NCBI RefSeq assembly: GCF_031851795.1
Contig: NZ_CP134696.1
Coordinates: forward strand, 7,474,911 to 7,538,910
Direction of reading: 5' to 3'
Source: Pontibacter sp. G13
Lineage (GTDB): Bacteria > Bacteroidota > Bacteroidia > J057
DNA length: 64,000 nt
Shown: one piece after another, positions 49,924-60,273 of the stretch
Position numbering within the stretch: position 1 is the stretch's first letter
Layout of the letters: each line of letters opens with the position of its first letter
Made by a program: the position numbers and the translations under genes
Notes under the pieces: generated by a model
Told to the model about the DNA's origin: nothing
The model's database searches: none
What the model saw: the letters and a program-made list of their open reading frames with translations, nothing else

Positions 49924-52113
49924 TCAAGAACCTTGCTGTTTGATCCAAATTTCACTTGCCGTCCAATCGTTACCTTCACATTTCACGAGATATGCACCGC
50001 TTGGAAGATTCTCCATCGAAAGAGCCATTTGATCATTTGCAGGCTCCCAAGTCGTGGAAATGATCTTGCGTCCCATCATGTCCAATACCTGCACCTTCAC
50101 GGAGCCAAGTCGAGAGACATGAGGAGCCTCAATGGCTAAGGTCAATCTTGAATCCCCGGGATTGGGAAACAACTTGAGTAAATGGGGAATTTGTTCAAAG
50201 GGACCTGCGATAGAGGTTGCATTTCCTCCCAAGTAGATGGCAATGCCTCCCCTGGCGTTTCCTACAGCCATGTCCAGTCGCCCATCTTGGTCGATATCAG
50301 CCATATCAAGGGAAACTCTCGCTCCTTCCTCAATCATGCCAAACGTAGAATCCGTGAGGGGGAAAGCTCCTCCCGCAAATTGTTCAATGTTTTCATATTG
50401 ATACAGCCCCCCATTTTCGGCCCCCACAATCATCTGGTAATTCCCTTCAGAATCTTCATAGATGGCAGGAACACTATATCCCGAACAGCAGCTTTCCATC
50501 ACATCCACTTGACCGAAGTCGGCATCTTGAAGCGGAAAACTTGGCTGTAGAATGGTTCCGAGGTTTTCGAAGTAATTGAGATTGCCCGCTTTTTCGCCAA
50601 TCAATAGATCCATTTTGCCATCTCGGTTATAGTCCAAAATAACCGGAGCGGCATCTTGTCCTACATCGATTCCAAATGCCTGTGGGATTTCCAGTTGAAA
50701 TTGAGGCACCTGACCTGATGGAGCCACATTTCTGAAAAAATGGACCTTCCCGCTGATATCTCCGATGAGCATGTCGGGATCATTATCCCCATCGAGATCC
50801 CCAAATGCTGGGTGCATCCCAAAAACCGGAGGATTGAAAGTGTCAGATAGACTTAACCAATCTGGAGTAATGAGTTCGAAAGCAGGATCGGTGGCTGTAC
50901 CAATATTTTCAAAGAGTGCAAGACTGCTGAATTCCATTCCCGCTTCTGCCCGGGTGAGGTAATTCCCTACGATTAGGTCTAGCAATCCATCAGCATTGTG
51001 ATCAAACCAAACAGGATTGCTGAATTCTCCCAGATCGATCATTTCTCCCACCAGAAAATCGGTCTGTTGAAGGGAAAACTGGTGATTTTGGTTGCTGCCT
51101 TCATTTTGGTAGAACCAGACATTATCCACGTTGATGGAAATATTCGCAGCATTGGGAGCCGCAATCAGATCATTTGCGCCATCGTGATCTACATCTAGAT
51201 AAAAGGTCGCGGGAAATTGGCGGATGTCAACCGGTACATCACTCAGCGGAAAATTGGCTTCCCAGGCATCCATTTGGGCTGCTTGGGGAGTTCCATCATT
51301 GTGGACATATACTACATCACTGTTGTTGAGATCTCCCAAAAGCAACTCGAAGGCTCCGTCTCCTTCCTGGTCATAAGCGGTCAATGTAGACCCTGCATGC
51401 CGATTGGCTCCTGATTGCAGATTGGGATTTCCCCGACAGGAAAGGCCCAGTGTCAATTCATTGCTCAATCCCGCCTCGGAAAATCCGCCCCAACAATCAG
51501 AGCCCAAGATGAAGGTGAGGGTATCGCAATCTCCATTGGGATGCACGCCTTTGAACCATCTTACAAACGTCCCCTGAAAATCGAAGGTCAGGATATCCAA
51601 TACCTGATCCCCATCAATATCCGTGATAGCCGGAACATCGGTCCCTGCTACAAATATCTGGGTGGTGTCCACACGTAGGAGTGAGTCAGCACGGTAGTAT
51701 TTCTGTCCTGAAAGGGAAGAGTCAAAAACATAAAGTGCGATTCCGTTAGAGTCTGGGTAGGAAGTGAAGATGTCGGGATGACCGTCGCAATTGGCATCCG
51801 CGAACCTTACCCAGTTTCTCAGTTCTCGCGGGAATTGGCTGCGGTATTCCGGTGCATAATGGTACTCTCCTCCGTCCCAGAGGAATGGGATTAGGAATTG
51901 CCCTGCACGATCAAAGACCACCAGATCGAGGGTATCATCTCCGTTGAGGAATGTTTGAGAAAATTGAGGCTGGTTGAATCCTCCCGCGAAGGGAGACGAA
52001 ATGTCACCTTCAGCATTCGAGAAAGGTATATCTGTGGCTAGGTGGAAATTTTGGGCCCATGATCGGGTAGGGGAGACCAAGGAGGTCAACAGCAGCAAAA
52101 ATAAGAATCTCAT
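49924..52113 (-). CDS. FG-GAP/VCBS-repeat secreted protein with T9SS tail
   Basis: 729 residues. Signal peptide (LFLLLLTSLVSPTRSWAQ), many FG-GAP units with DxDGDxxxD calcium loops (DADCDGHPDI-like, DIDGDQVLDI, DYNRDGKMDLL, DIDQDGRLDM), and a T9SS type A domain (LFPNPGDSRLTL ending SGAYLVKCEG). Probable surface adhesin or scaffold. Placed at the end of the lipid A run, 17 bp after the ABC gene. Confidence 0.87.
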   Translation of the reverse strand: MRFLFLLLLTSLVSPTRSWAQNFHLATDIPFSNAEGDISSPFAGGFNQPQFSQTFLNGDDTLDLVVFDRAGQFLIPFLWDGGEYHYAPEYRSQFPRELRNWVRFADANCDGHPDIFTSYPDSNGIALYVFDSSLSGQKYYRADSLLRVDTTQIFVAGTDVPAITDIDGDQVLDILTFDFQGTFVRWFKGVHPNGDCDTLTFILGSDCWGGFSEAGLSNELTLGLSCRGNPNLQSGANRHAGSTLTAYDQEGDGAFELLLGDLNNSDVVYVHNDGTPQAAQMDAWEANFPLSDVPVDIRQFPATFYLDVDHDGANDLIAAPNAANISINVDNVWFYQNEGSNQNHQFSLQQTDFLVGEMIDLGEFSNPVWFDHNADGLLDLIVGNYLTRAEAGMEFSSLALFENIGTATDPAFELITPDWLSLSDTFNPPVFGMHPAFGDLDGDNDPDMLIGDISGKVHFFRNVAPSGQVPQFQLEIPQAFGIDVGQDAAPVILDYNRDGKMDLLIGEKAGNLNYFENLGTILQPSFPLQDADFGQVDVMESCCSGYSVPAIYEDSEGNYQMIVGAENGGLYQYENIEQFAGGAFPLTDSTFGMIEEGARVSLDMADIDQDGRLDMAVGNARGGIAIYLGGNATSIAGPFEQIPHLLKLFPNPGDSRLTLAIEAPHVSRLGSVKVQVLDMMGRKIISTTWEPANDQMALSMENLPSGAYLVKCEGNDWTASEIWIKQQGS

Positions 52114-52130
52114 AAGGCAGGGTTAGGGCG

Positions 52131-52760
52131 TCACGAGGCGGATGCTCCCAAATGACGCACTGCCTCGAATGTTCCATACTCACGCTCCAGATTGGAAGCT
52201 AGAACAAATATACGGTCTCCCAAGTAATCTTCCACCAATTGGAGCATTCGGCTTGCATTGCCTGCATCCATATTGCTCGTGGGTTCATCCAAGATGAGCA
52301 CTTCAGACTTGGAGAAAAGTGCCAAGCCCACCTTTGCCCGTTGCATCATCCCAGACGAATAGAACTTCAGGGGTTTGTGGGAATGAGTCCCCAATTGCAG
52401 CAATTCAATGGCGTCTTGAGGAGCGTCGAGCAGGCATTCCTTGAAAGTGAAATGCAGCTCAAGCATCTCGGGGAAAGTCAGGTCTTCATACAGGTCGATG
52501 TAGGGGCCTGACCAACTGATGTATTGATATGCTTGCTGAAGAGAAAGGGGGGCTCCCGCTTTGGAGTAGGAAACTTTGCCTTCCGACGGGGCCATCTGTC
52601 CAGCAATAATCCGAATCAAAGTGGACTTGCCGGAGCCGTTATGCCCCACCAAAGCAAGACGCCGGTTGTCCTGGAAATCGTGGTGGATTTCTTTGAACAA
52701 CCAGCGTTTGTAGAACTTTTTACCGACTCCTTCGAGTCGAATATTGAAGCGATCAGTCAA
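52131..52760 (-). CDS. ABC transporter ATP-binding protein
   Basis: 209 residues. Walker A GHNGSGKST, signature YSSGMMQRAKVGLALFSKS, Walker B VLILDEPTSNMD. Short, single-domain, with no permease nearby. Four bases after lpxA; the permease is likely elsewhere. Confidence 0.88.
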   Translation of the reverse strand: MTDRFNIRLEGVGKKFYKRWLFKEIHHDFQDNRRLALVGHNGSGKSTLIRIIAGQMAPSEGKVSYSKAGAPLSLQQAYQYISWSGPYIDLYEDLTFPEMLELHFTFKECLLDAPQDAIELLQLGTHSHKPLKFYSSGMMQRAKVGLALFSKSEVLILDEPTSNMDAGNASRMLQLVEDYLGDRIFVLASNLEREYGTFEAVRHLGASAS

Positions 52761-52764
52761 ATCG

Positions 52765-53823
52765 TCAATTTTCAGAAGCGTTTTTTTCTAGCTTGGGAGC
52801 AGGCAGGGAGGTATGTCCCTTGATGATCCCACGGGTGGCTTTGCGTATGAAGGCCACGATTTCATCGCGTTCTTCAGTAGGAGGAAGATTCGCCTCCACG
52901 AAGTCCAAAGCTCGTCCTGTATTCATGCCTGAAACGAAGATTCTACGGTAGATATCCTGAATCTCGGCAATCTTATCATTGGAGAATCCTCGTCTTCTCA
53001 ATCCGATGGAGTTCACACCTTCGTACTGAAGCGGATCACGACCAGCTTTTACAAATGGAGGAACATCCTTGCGAACTACAGATCCACCAGAAATCATGGC
53101 GTGGTGTCCAATCTTGGTAAACTGGTGAATCGCGCATACGCCACCTACAACCACGTGATCGCCAATTTCAACATGGCCACCCATGTTGCAGCTGTTGACC
53201 AAAACTACGTGATCCCCGATGACACAATCGTGAGCAACATGGACGTAGGCCATAATCAAGCAGTTCTTGCCGATCACAGTCTTGCCGTGGTACTCTGTTC
53301 CACGATTGAGTGTGGCGAATTCCCGAACGGTTGTGTTTTCACCGATCTCCAAGATGGTTTTTTCTCCGTTGAATTTCAGGTCCTGAGGGATTGCTGAAAT
53401 CACGGCCCCTGGGAAGATCTTGCAATTCTTGCCGATTCTTGCACCATCGTGGATGGTAACGTTAGAACCGATCCAACTTCCAGATTCAATGACAATACCG
53501 CCATGAATGTTGGAGCTGGATTCGATGTGCACATTGTCACCAATACGCACTTCTGCTCCCATATCAGCAGTTGCAGCATCTTTTCTCCAAAACTCGAGCT
53601 GCCCTGCATCGCCAGAAATGACGGTTCCAGGCAGGACTCGGCAGTTTGCGCCAATTTTCACGCCATCATAGAGCACACAGTGGGAAGCAATTCGGGTATT
53701 GGCTCCTACCTCCACGTTTTCGTGGATAACTGCGAAAGGCTCTATTTGTGCATCCGGGTGAATTTTGGCATTTGGGTGGATATGTGCAAATAGCGGACTG
53801 CTGTTCGGGTTACTAGAAATCAT
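52765..53823 (-). CDS. lpxA: UDP-GlcNAc acyltransferase with enlarged N-terminal beta-helix
   Basis: 352 residues where LpxA is usually about 260. Hexapeptide repeats form a left-handed beta-helix; the catalytic-His region reads MAYVHVAHDC. Residues 53-70 (DGVKIGANCRVLPGTVIS) closely resemble 126-143 (DGARIGKNCKIFPGAVIS), so about 73 residues look like an internal duplication, with a loop GDAGQLEFWRKDAATADMGA between. Acts on UDP-GlcNAc in lipid A synthesis. ATGA overlap with the stop of lpxC-fabZ. Confidence 0.88.
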   Translation of the reverse strand: MISSNPNSSPLFAHIHPNAKIHPDAQIEPFAVIHENVEVGANTRIASHCVLYDGVKIGANCRVLPGTVISGDAGQLEFWRKDAATADMGAEVRIGDNVHIESSSNIHGGIVIESGSWIGSNVTIHDGARIGKNCKIFPGAVISAIPQDLKFNGEKTILEIGENTTVREFATLNRGTEYHGKTVIGKNCLIMAYVHVAHDCVIGDHVVLVNSCNMGGHVEIGDHVVVGGVCAIHQFTKIGHHAMISGGSVVRKDVPPFVKAGRDPLQYEGVNSIGLRRRGFSNDKIAEIQDIYRRIFVSGMNTGRALDFVEANLPPTEERDEIVAFIRKATRGIIKGHTSLPAPKLEKNASEN

Positions 53824-55211
53824 AGTTTATTCTTAGGAACTACACTGGCTACCAGATCAGCCGAACACACGAGTTGGCCATCTACGTAGGCTTTGCCAGT
53901 CATCTTGCAGATACTCCGTTTCAGGGCGGTCATTTCAAGCTCCAACACAACGGTATCACCTGGAATAACAGGTTTTTTGAACCGAGCGTTGTCTATGGCT
54001 ACAAAATATACCCAAACGGATTTGGGATTATCAATGGTATTTAGGAGCAAAATACCACCTACTTGCGCCATTGCTTCGAGCTGGAGTACCCCTGGCATGA
54101 TGGGGTTGCCTGGAAAGTGTCCTTGGAAAAACGGTTCATTGATCGTAACATTTTTCACACCCGTAATCGAGTTTTCGGAAAAGTTGACGATTTTGTCAAT
54201 GAGGAGGAAAGGATATCTGTGCGGCAGGATTTCCTGAATCGCATTGATATCGAATACCAGACCTTTTTTCTCTTTCTTTTGGAACTTCCGGGTGATCCGT
54301 TTCTGCTTGATTTTGGCTTTGATTCGCTTGGCGAGTTCTACATTGGCCTTGTGCCCAGGACGGGAGGCCATGATATGTCCCTTGAGGGGCATTCCCACCA
54401 ATGCCAAATCACCTACTAGATCCAACAATTTGTGTCTAGCGGCTTCATTTTCGTGCCGAAGTCCTGTGTCATTCAGGATTCCGGGCTTCAATTCACGCTC
54501 GAGAGGGCCAAACAATTCTTCCAGAGCAGCCTTTTCTTGATCAGAAACCTCGTTCTCGATTACGACCACAGCACTTTCTATAGTGCCACCTTTGACCAAG
54601 CCTGCATTGTGCATGGCTACAAGCTCATGCAAGAAGCAGAAGGTCCGGCTGTCGGCAATTTCATCAGAAAAATCGTCCAGAGAATTCATCTTGGCGTGTT
54701 GCGCTTTCAAGATGGATGACCCGTAATCTACCATGACCGTTGCATGATACGCATCAGATGGCAATGCAGCCAGTTCTACGCTACGCTCAGTCTCTAGGTA
54801 GTGAATAGGCTCATCGATGACAAAGTATTCGCGTTCAGCGCTTTGTTCCTCGATTCCTGCTTCGAGCAGTTTCTCTGTAAAAATTTTTGCACTTCCATCC
54901 GTGATGGGCGGTTCTGGACCGTCCAATTCGATTAGCGCATTGTCGATCTGCAATCCCACCAATGCTGCCAAGGTGTGCTCGACCGTGTGTACCTTCACAC
55001 CACGTAAGCCGATTGTGGTGCCTCTGGAGGTATCCACGACCAGATCTACATCCGCCGGAATTTCCGGCTGACCTTCCAGATCTACTCGTTTGAACACAAA
55101 CCCATGGTTCTCAGGGGCCGGCTTAAAGGTCATCGTCACAGGAGCTCCTGTGTGAAGGCCATGGCCGGAAACAGAAATAGGTGCCTTGATCGTCTGTTGA
55201 TTCGTTCCCAT
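53820..55211 (-). CDS. lpxC: LpxC-FabZ fusion: UDP-acyl-GlcNAc deacetylase and hydroxyacyl-ACP dehydratase
   Basis: 463 residues from ATG 55211 (MGTNQQTIKAPIS). LpxC part to about 310: HTVEHTLAAL (zinc His79), HELVAMHNAGLVKGG, HKLLDLVGDLALVG and GHIMASRPGHKANVELAKRI. FabZ part from about 320: ILPHRYPFLLIDK and GHFPGNPIMPGVLQLEAMAQ (catalytic His and Glu). The fusion is characteristic of Bacteroidota and joins lipid A deacetylation with supply of acyl-ACP. Confidence 0.95.
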   Translation of the reverse strand: MGTNQQTIKAPISVSGHGLHTGAPVTMTFKPAPENHGFVFKRVDLEGQPEIPADVDLVVDTSRGTTIGLRGVKVHTVEHTLAALVGLQIDNALIELDGPEPPITDGSAKIFTEKLLEAGIEEQSAEREYFVIDEPIHYLETERSVELAALPSDAYHATVMVDYGSSILKAQHAKMNSLDDFSDEIADSRTFCFLHELVAMHNAGLVKGGTIESAVVVIENEVSDQEKAALEELFGPLERELKPGILNDTGLRHENEAARHKLLDLVGDLALVGMPLKGHIMASRPGHKANVELAKRIKAKIKQKRITRKFQKKEKKGLVFDINAIQEILPHRYPFLLIDKIVNFSENSITGVKNVTINEPFFQGHFPGNPIMPGVLQLEAMAQVGGILLLNTIDNPKSVWVYFVAIDNARFKKPVIPGDTVVLELEMTALKRSICKMTGKAYVDGQLVCSADLVASVVPKNKL

Positions 55212-55218
55212 AATGCGC

Positions 55219-56250
55219 TTACCCTCTTTTCGCGATTTCTTGTTCCAGGTAATCCAATCGTTTGTACATCTCTTCAAGTTTCCGGAACATCAATTCCGAC
55301 TTGAGCTGTTGACGATAGGGTTGAATCGGACTTCCTCGGAAGGATTTTCCTGATTCTTTGATGCTCTTGTTGACTCCGGATTGAGCATCGATCCGGGTTT
55401 TATCTGCAATTTCCAAGTGCCCGACAATCCCAACTTGGCCTCCAAACAAGCAGTATTTCCCGATTTTTGTACTGCCTGAGATACCGGTTTGGGCTGCGAC
55501 TGCACTGGCTTCCCCCAATTCTACATTGTGGGCTATCTGAACCAGGTTGTCAACCTTGGCTCCTTGCTTAATAACCGTGCTACCCATGGTCGCACGGTCG
55601 ATGCAGGTATTGCTTCCAATTTCTACATGATCCTCCAACACCACATTTCCTGTCTGAGGAATCTTCTTGAATGATCCATCAGCTTGAGGAGCAAATCCAA
55701 ATCCATCGGACCCGATTCTTGCCCCTGCGTGAATGATGCAGTGATTGCCGACTTTGCAATAGTGGTAAATCGTCGCTTGGGGATACACAACTGTATGGGC
55801 CCCTATCTGGACGCCTTCCCCTACAAATGCACCCGGAAAAATCTGGGCGTTGTCGCCAATTTTGGCTTTTGGAGAAACATAGGCAAATGCCCCAATGTAC
55901 ACGCCTTCCCCAATCGTTGCCTCCGGAGACACAAATGCTTGAGACTCGATCCCTTGCTTGGGACTTGGAGCCTGATTCACTTGTTCCAACAAAGAGGTGA
56001 ATGCGAGATAGGGATTTTCTACTCTCAAGAGCGTTGCCGACACCGAATCCGTCAAGACGAGATCCTTGGCGACAATGACCGCACTTGCACGAGTCGTGTA
56101 GAGATGAGGGGTGTATTTCGGATTAGCCAAAAAGCAGATACTGCCAGCTTCACCTTCCTCGATTTTCGAGACCTTGTCGATTTCCAAGGTGGAATCACCT
56201 TCTACTTCTGCTTGGAGCAGCTCGGCAATTTGACCGATTTGAAATTTCAT
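55219..56250 (-). CDS. lpxD: UDP-3-O-acylglucosamine N-acyltransferase
   Basis: 343 residues from ATG 56250. N-terminal uridine-binding domain (to about 100, [24 protein letters not shown]), hexapeptide beta-helix ([18 protein letters not shown] onward), and a C-terminal helix. [15 protein letters not shown] matches the family. Third step of lipid A synthesis. Seven bp before lpxC-fabZ. Confidence 0.94.
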   Translation of the reverse strand: MKFQIGQIAELLQAEVEGDSTLEIDKVSKIEEGEAGSICFLANPKYTPHLYTTRASAVIVAKDLVLTDSVSATLLRVENPYLAFTSLLEQVNQAPSPKQGIESQAFVSPEATIGEGVYIGAFAYVSPKAKIGDNAQIFPGAFVGEGVQIGAHTVVYPQATIYHYCKVGNHCIIHAGARIGSDGFGFAPQADGSFKKIPQTGNVVLEDHVEIGSNTCIDRATMGSTVIKQGAKVDNLVQIAHNVELGEASAVAAQTGISGSTKIGKYCLFGGQVGIVGHLEIADKTRIDAQSGVNKSIKESGKSFRGSPIQPYRQQLKSELMFRKLEEMYKRLDYLEQEIAKRG

Positions 56251-56311
56251 AAGGGCATTATCAATCGGCGGTAAAGCTACATATCTTTTGGATGCATTCC
56301 CACACTTTCGA

Positions 56312-57619
56312 TTATTCATCTTGGAGGAAACGCCCTTTTTGGAAGATTCCGAGGGGTTTACCTTTTAGATTTTGCTTGAAAAATGGGGAATTTTTCGCTC
56401 TGGAAGGAACTTGAGCCGGAGAATATTCCCATGACTTGTCGGTAGAGAACCAAGTCAGTTCCGCCTCATTCCCTTTCGCTACATGTGGGATATCCAGTTT
56501 TAGGATCTTTCTGGGCTGATGAGCAATGAGTTCAATCAGTCGTGAAAGGCTGATATGACCGGTTTGGACCAAATGCATATTCGCCAATCCAAAGAAACTC
56601 TGCAATCCGAGCATACCCGGTTCAGCCTGTTCGAACTCAACCTTCTTCTCTTCAACTCCTTGTGGACGATGACCGGAAGTCAAGACGTTCAGCTGGCCAT
56701 TCTTGAGGGATTCAAGCAGAGAAATCTGCTGACTTTTGTCCCGAATGGGCGGCATCACCTTGTAGTTTGAGTCATAGGATTCGATCGCAGTGTCATCCAG
56801 AATAAGGTAGGGGAGGGAAGTACCTGTAGTTACCTCTGAAAAATTCTGTTCCGCGATTCTTTCAAGCGCTTCAGAGGAAGTCACAGGGTGGAAATGATAC
56901 CTGCCGATTTGATAGGACAGCAGTCTGAGGTCTCTATCTACCGCCACCAATTCTGCAATTTCGGGAATGCCCTTCATGCCGAGCTTGGTGGACATATGCC
57001 CTTCATTCATTTGGCCCTCTCCAGCAATTTTGGGAGACAATGGCTGATTGATGATCAATCCATCGAAGCTCTTGAAATACTGAAGCGCCCTGAGCAGCAA
57101 TCCGGCGTCATCGATAGGATGGGTTCCATCCGTGAACGCTAAAGCTCCTGCCTGATGCATATCGAACACTTCCGCAAGATCTTTGCCATGAGCCGCCTCA
57201 CTCAAGGCTCCCGCAAAGTGTATCTTCGTAACAAAATGCTCAGAACGTTGTGTCAATGCCTGAATCATGGCCCCATTATCCACGACTGGAAGGGTATTGG
57301 GGTAACAGAGAATTCGGGTAAAGCCTCCAAGCTGGGCTGCTTTGGCTAGATCGTCGAGGCGTTCCTTGTATTCAAATCCGGGGTCTGAAAGGTGGACTTC
57401 CATGTCCATCCACCCTGGAGAGAGATAGGTCCCTTGGGCGTCGATCGTCTTGGCTCCTTCCTTTGAGGAAATATCTCCTATATCTTCAATGCGTCCTCCA
57501 CGGATACATACATCTGTAGTTCTTCCGTCGTTGGGGCCAGATGGATCAACGATGGTGACGCTTTTGAGCAAATAACCTTCCATGCGAATGTCAAAATCGA
57601 TTGTGGCGAGTGATTCCAT
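56312..57619 (-). CDS. Dihydroorotase homolog, probably non-catalytic
   Basis: 435 residues with the overall amidohydrolase/dihydroorotase frame ([61 protein letters not shown]). The first metal site HxH is ExH (MEVH), the usual DHAPH is GHRPQ and the HHL motif is TSLPYL, so the binuclear zinc site is lost. Such degenerate PyrC-like proteins can act as structural partners of aspartate carbamoyltransferase; here none adjoins. Its ATG overlaps the TGA of the upstream gene. Confidence 0.8.
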   Translation of the reverse strand: MESLATIDFDIRMEGYLLKSVTIVDPSGPNDGRTTDVCIRGGRIEDIGDISSKEGAKTIDAQGTYLSPGWMDMEVHLSDPGFEYKERLDDLAKAAQLGGFTRILCYPNTLPVVDNGAMIQALTQRSEHFVTKIHFAGALSEAAHGKDLAEVFDMHQAGALAFTDGTHPIDDAGLLLRALQYFKSFDGLIINQPLSPKIAGEGQMNEGHMSTKLGMKGIPEIAELVAVDRDLRLLSYQIGRYHFHPVTSSEALERIAEQNFSEVTTGTSLPYLILDDTAIESYDSNYKVMPPIRDKSQQISLLESLKNGQLNVLTSGHRPQGVEEKKVEFEQAEPGMLGLQSFFGLANMHLVQTGHISLSRLIELIAHQPRKILKLDIPHVAKGNEAELTWFSTDKSWEYSPAQVPSRAKNSPFFKQNLKGKPLGIFQKGRFLQDE

Positions 57620-59682
57620 CAGCTAGTGCGAAAGACCAGCATGATGATTTCAACCGCCAAAAATAGCAATGCTGCAGCAATAAAGTACTTCCAAAGTGGG
57701 ATCCCTTCTCGATCTGTCTGAATCTTGTCTGTGAGACTCTCCACGCTTGGAGGCGTTATTTGGATGATTCCCAGCCCGTCACTATCGAGTTTATTGCGCA
57801 AATCAGCTTCATAAAAACATGCCAATTTGGATTCTTCATCAGAGATATTGAATGAGATTTTCTCCAAAAGCTGGCCATCTTGCTCGATTCGATAGTTTCC
57901 GGGCTCCAACTCCATTTGTTCGAAGTCCAAAATAGTGGCCCCTGACTTGGGATATTGTTCAGGGGTGAAAGTAGTCCCATCCTCTTTGGTGAGTTGGATC
58001 AATTCACCGGATTTTGCAGGAACTGCATGAGGTTGAAAGGAACCGATGGTTTGGCTGGTGTTTTCCTGCTGGGTTTGATTCATGATCTGGGTGATCTTGA
58101 AAAGCAGGGGCGTGAAAATCGTCTTCACATGCAGATCGGTCCATTGATCCCCTGGGAATGTGGTGAACAGGAAAACCTGACCTTGCTCCAATTGGATATC
58201 CAGCAATACCGGTGACTGATCCTCCAGTGACATTACCTTGTTGGAAATAGAGCGATTGCTAAGCTTGAATCCATATCGCTGATATATCATCGGGGCGTCG
58301 AAAGACTGTCTTTTTTGATCCTTGACAAATATGCCTTCAAAGACCGGATGGTAGAGATCCACTTGCTTGGCAGCTTGACCATCTGGCAGTTTGACCATCG
58401 GCTCGTATGTGCCAATCCGCAAATCCTTTAAAAGCGTATTGACTTGGTTCAGTTGCATATTCTCACCAGGGAAAATCAATAGCGAGCCTCCTTGTCCCAA
58501 AAAGTCCGTCAGTCGTGCCGCCATCCCTGTACTGAGATCAGAGATCCCGACCCATACGATGGATTTAAATTCATTGAGCTGAACCGTCGAGACACGCTTT
58601 GCATCTAGGAATGTGGGTTCAAACTGGTTGAATACCTGCTGGTAGAGCAAATGAACATTGCGGGAAGGCTGATCCTCAATGATGAGGACCTTTTCCTTCT
58701 CAGGGATATAGAAGGAAAAATATCTACGATTGTCGAAGTCTACCGGAGTATCATCAATTTCAATATACCCCGAGACCCAGCCTGAGGTAGTAGGGGTGAA
58801 GGAAACCTCCAATTCTTCCACTTCACCTGCTTCCAAATCAGTGGTGCTAATTGCTGCTACCCTTCCTTCCACCAGTACACGCACGGAAAGGTCATCCACG
58901 TCTGATTGGCCATCGTTAACAAGGGTCATGGACATGTTGATCGGCTTGTCCTTTTCCAAAATCCGAGACAAGAATCGGTGATCAGACACATACATATTGG
59001 ACTGGTGGCGAGTAGCAAGCGGGATATAGGAAATCTGCAGGGTAGAATCCACCGTCACGATATCCAAGGTATCTGCCATCACCGTCGATTTTTGAAAATC
59101 TGAGAGGTAATAGAGATCGAAGGCTTGGTAGGTCGCTCTATTAAACAGGTCTTCCTTGAACTTCAAGATGTCTGATTGCCCCCGGGTGTGTTGTTTGAGA
59201 GATAATCCTTTGAGCTGCTCTAGGGCCTCCTCCTGATCTCCGAAATTGTAGCTCAATTTCAAATCCGAGGCAGGCATAATCAAGAATTCATCCTGATTGG
59301 AGTACGCTTGTATCAGGTTTCGTCCGAGTGAAAGGGCCTGTTGGAAATAGGCGCCTCGCTCATTGCCAGCTGTCATGGAAAATGAATTGTCCACCACGAG
59401 TGCAACTGAGCGATTGCCTCTTTGGACGGCACCTGTTTCGGAATTGACGATGACAGGTCCCGCAAATGCCAATACCAACATACCAATGACCAAGAGCCTC
59501 GCCAGCAATAAGAGCCATTGCTTGAATTGTACCCGTCGGACAACGCTTTTTTTGACTTCTCTGACGAAGGCTACATTGGAAAATAGAACCCTTTTGGGCC
59601 GCTGGAGATTGAAAAAGTGGACAATGATGGGCACGGCTAGTGCAAGCAATCCCCAAAGTGCGGCAGGATGAAGAAAGGTCAT
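57619..59682 (-). CDS. BatA/VWA-type membrane protein
   Basis: 687 residues from ATG 59682. N-terminal BatA domain (FLHPAALWGLLALAVPIIVHFFNLQRP, LLLLARLLVIGMLVLAFAGP), VWA-like domain with DNSFSM metal site (about 95-200), long extracytoplasmic beta region, and a C-terminal membrane segment (KYFIAAALLFLAVEIIMLVF). Typical of Bacteroidota aerotolerance-like (Bat) proteins; role undefined. Overlaps the next gene, first of the run to lpxA. Confidence 0.87.
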   Translation of the reverse strand: MTFLHPAALWGLLALAVPIIVHFFNLQRPKRVLFSNVAFVREVKKSVVRRVQFKQWLLLLARLLVIGMLVLAFAGPVIVNSETGAVQRGNRSVALVVDNSFSMTAGNERGAYFQQALSLGRNLIQAYSNQDEFLIMPASDLKLSYNFGDQEEALEQLKGLSLKQHTRGQSDILKFKEDLFNRATYQAFDLYYLSDFQKSTVMADTLDIVTVDSTLQISYIPLATRHQSNMYVSDHRFLSRILEKDKPINMSMTLVNDGQSDVDDLSVRVLVEGRVAAISTTDLEAGEVEELEVSFTPTTSGWVSGYIEIDDTPVDFDNRRYFSFYIPEKEKVLIIEDQPSRNVHLLYQQVFNQFEPTFLDAKRVSTVQLNEFKSIVWVGISDLSTGMAARLTDFLGQGGSLLIFPGENMQLNQVNTLLKDLRIGTYEPMVKLPDGQAAKQVDLYHPVFEGIFVKDQKRQSFDAPMIYQRYGFKLSNRSISNKVMSLEDQSPVLLDIQLEQGQVFLFTTFPGDQWTDLHVKTIFTPLLFKITQIMNQTQQENTSQTIGSFQPHAVPAKSGELIQLTKEDGTTFTPEQYPKSGATILDFEQMELEPGNYRIEQDGQLLEKISFNISDEESKLACFYEADLRNKLDSDGLGIIQITPPSVESLTDKIQTDREGIPLWKYFIAAALLFLAVEIIMLVFRTS

Positions 59683-60049
59683 AATAATGAGCGCTGTTGG
59701 TTTGGGTACAGGGAAACCTGTGAGAGCAATCATGGTTGCTGAAGGAAAACTCTTAGAAGATCCTACCTCAGATACAGACAGGATCAACGACATGATTCTT
59801 ACAAATATATGGGAAAATGCCCAACGGGAAAGTCCAGTGCTGCCTCAAGGCAAAGATTCTCCATGCAATAAATCAGAAAAATATTCGCAAATTTTTGACA
59901 GAAGTTCTGGTTATTTTTCTTAGAATATAGAGAGGATCGAACCTGAAAAACTTTCGTTCGTTACAAGGAAAAATCCTCGTTCAAGATTACTTGACATTCA
60001 CATTTTTTATCCTATTTTTGCGACGTTTCACGAAAAAAGGTGGAATCAT
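59683..60049. other. Divergent intergenic region
   Basis: 367 bp between the BatA-like gene and the DUF2795 gene. It contains the plus-strand promoter at 59991-60020. I found no clear minus-strand promoter and no gene. Confidence 0.5.
59991..60020 (+). promoter_or_regulatory. Promoter of the DUF2795-ABC pair
   Basis: TTG (59991), 19-nt spacer, TATTTTTG (60013-60020), a full match to the Bacteroidota TTG-N19-TANNTTTG form, 30 bp before the ATG. Confidence 0.8.
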
Positions 60050-60271
60050 ATGTATTGGACATTAGAGTTGGCAGTTTATCTGGAAGACGCTCCATGGCCA
60101 GCTACCCGGGATGAATTGATTGATTTTGCCCTGCGGTCTGGTGCACCTATGGAAGTCGTGGAAAATCTCGATCAGCTTCCTGCTGACGATTCTCCTTACG
60201 AGAACATAGAAGAAATCTGGCCTGATTACCCATCCAAGGAAGACTTCTTGTTCAACGAGGACGAATATTAA
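60050..60271 (+). CDS. DUF2795 family small acidic protein
   Basis: 73 residues, very acidic. LELAVYLEDAPWPATRDELIDFALRSGAPMEVVENLDQLP is the DUF2795 signature, a small helical domain. The acidic tail (DEDEY-like) is long. Function unknown. The ABC ATPase gene starts 2 bp after its stop, so the pair is probably co-translated. Confidence 0.88.
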   Translation: MYWTLELAVYLEDAPWPATRDELIDFALRSGAPMEVVENLDQLPADDSPYENIEEIWPDYPSKEDFLFNEDEY

Positions 60272-60273
60272 TT

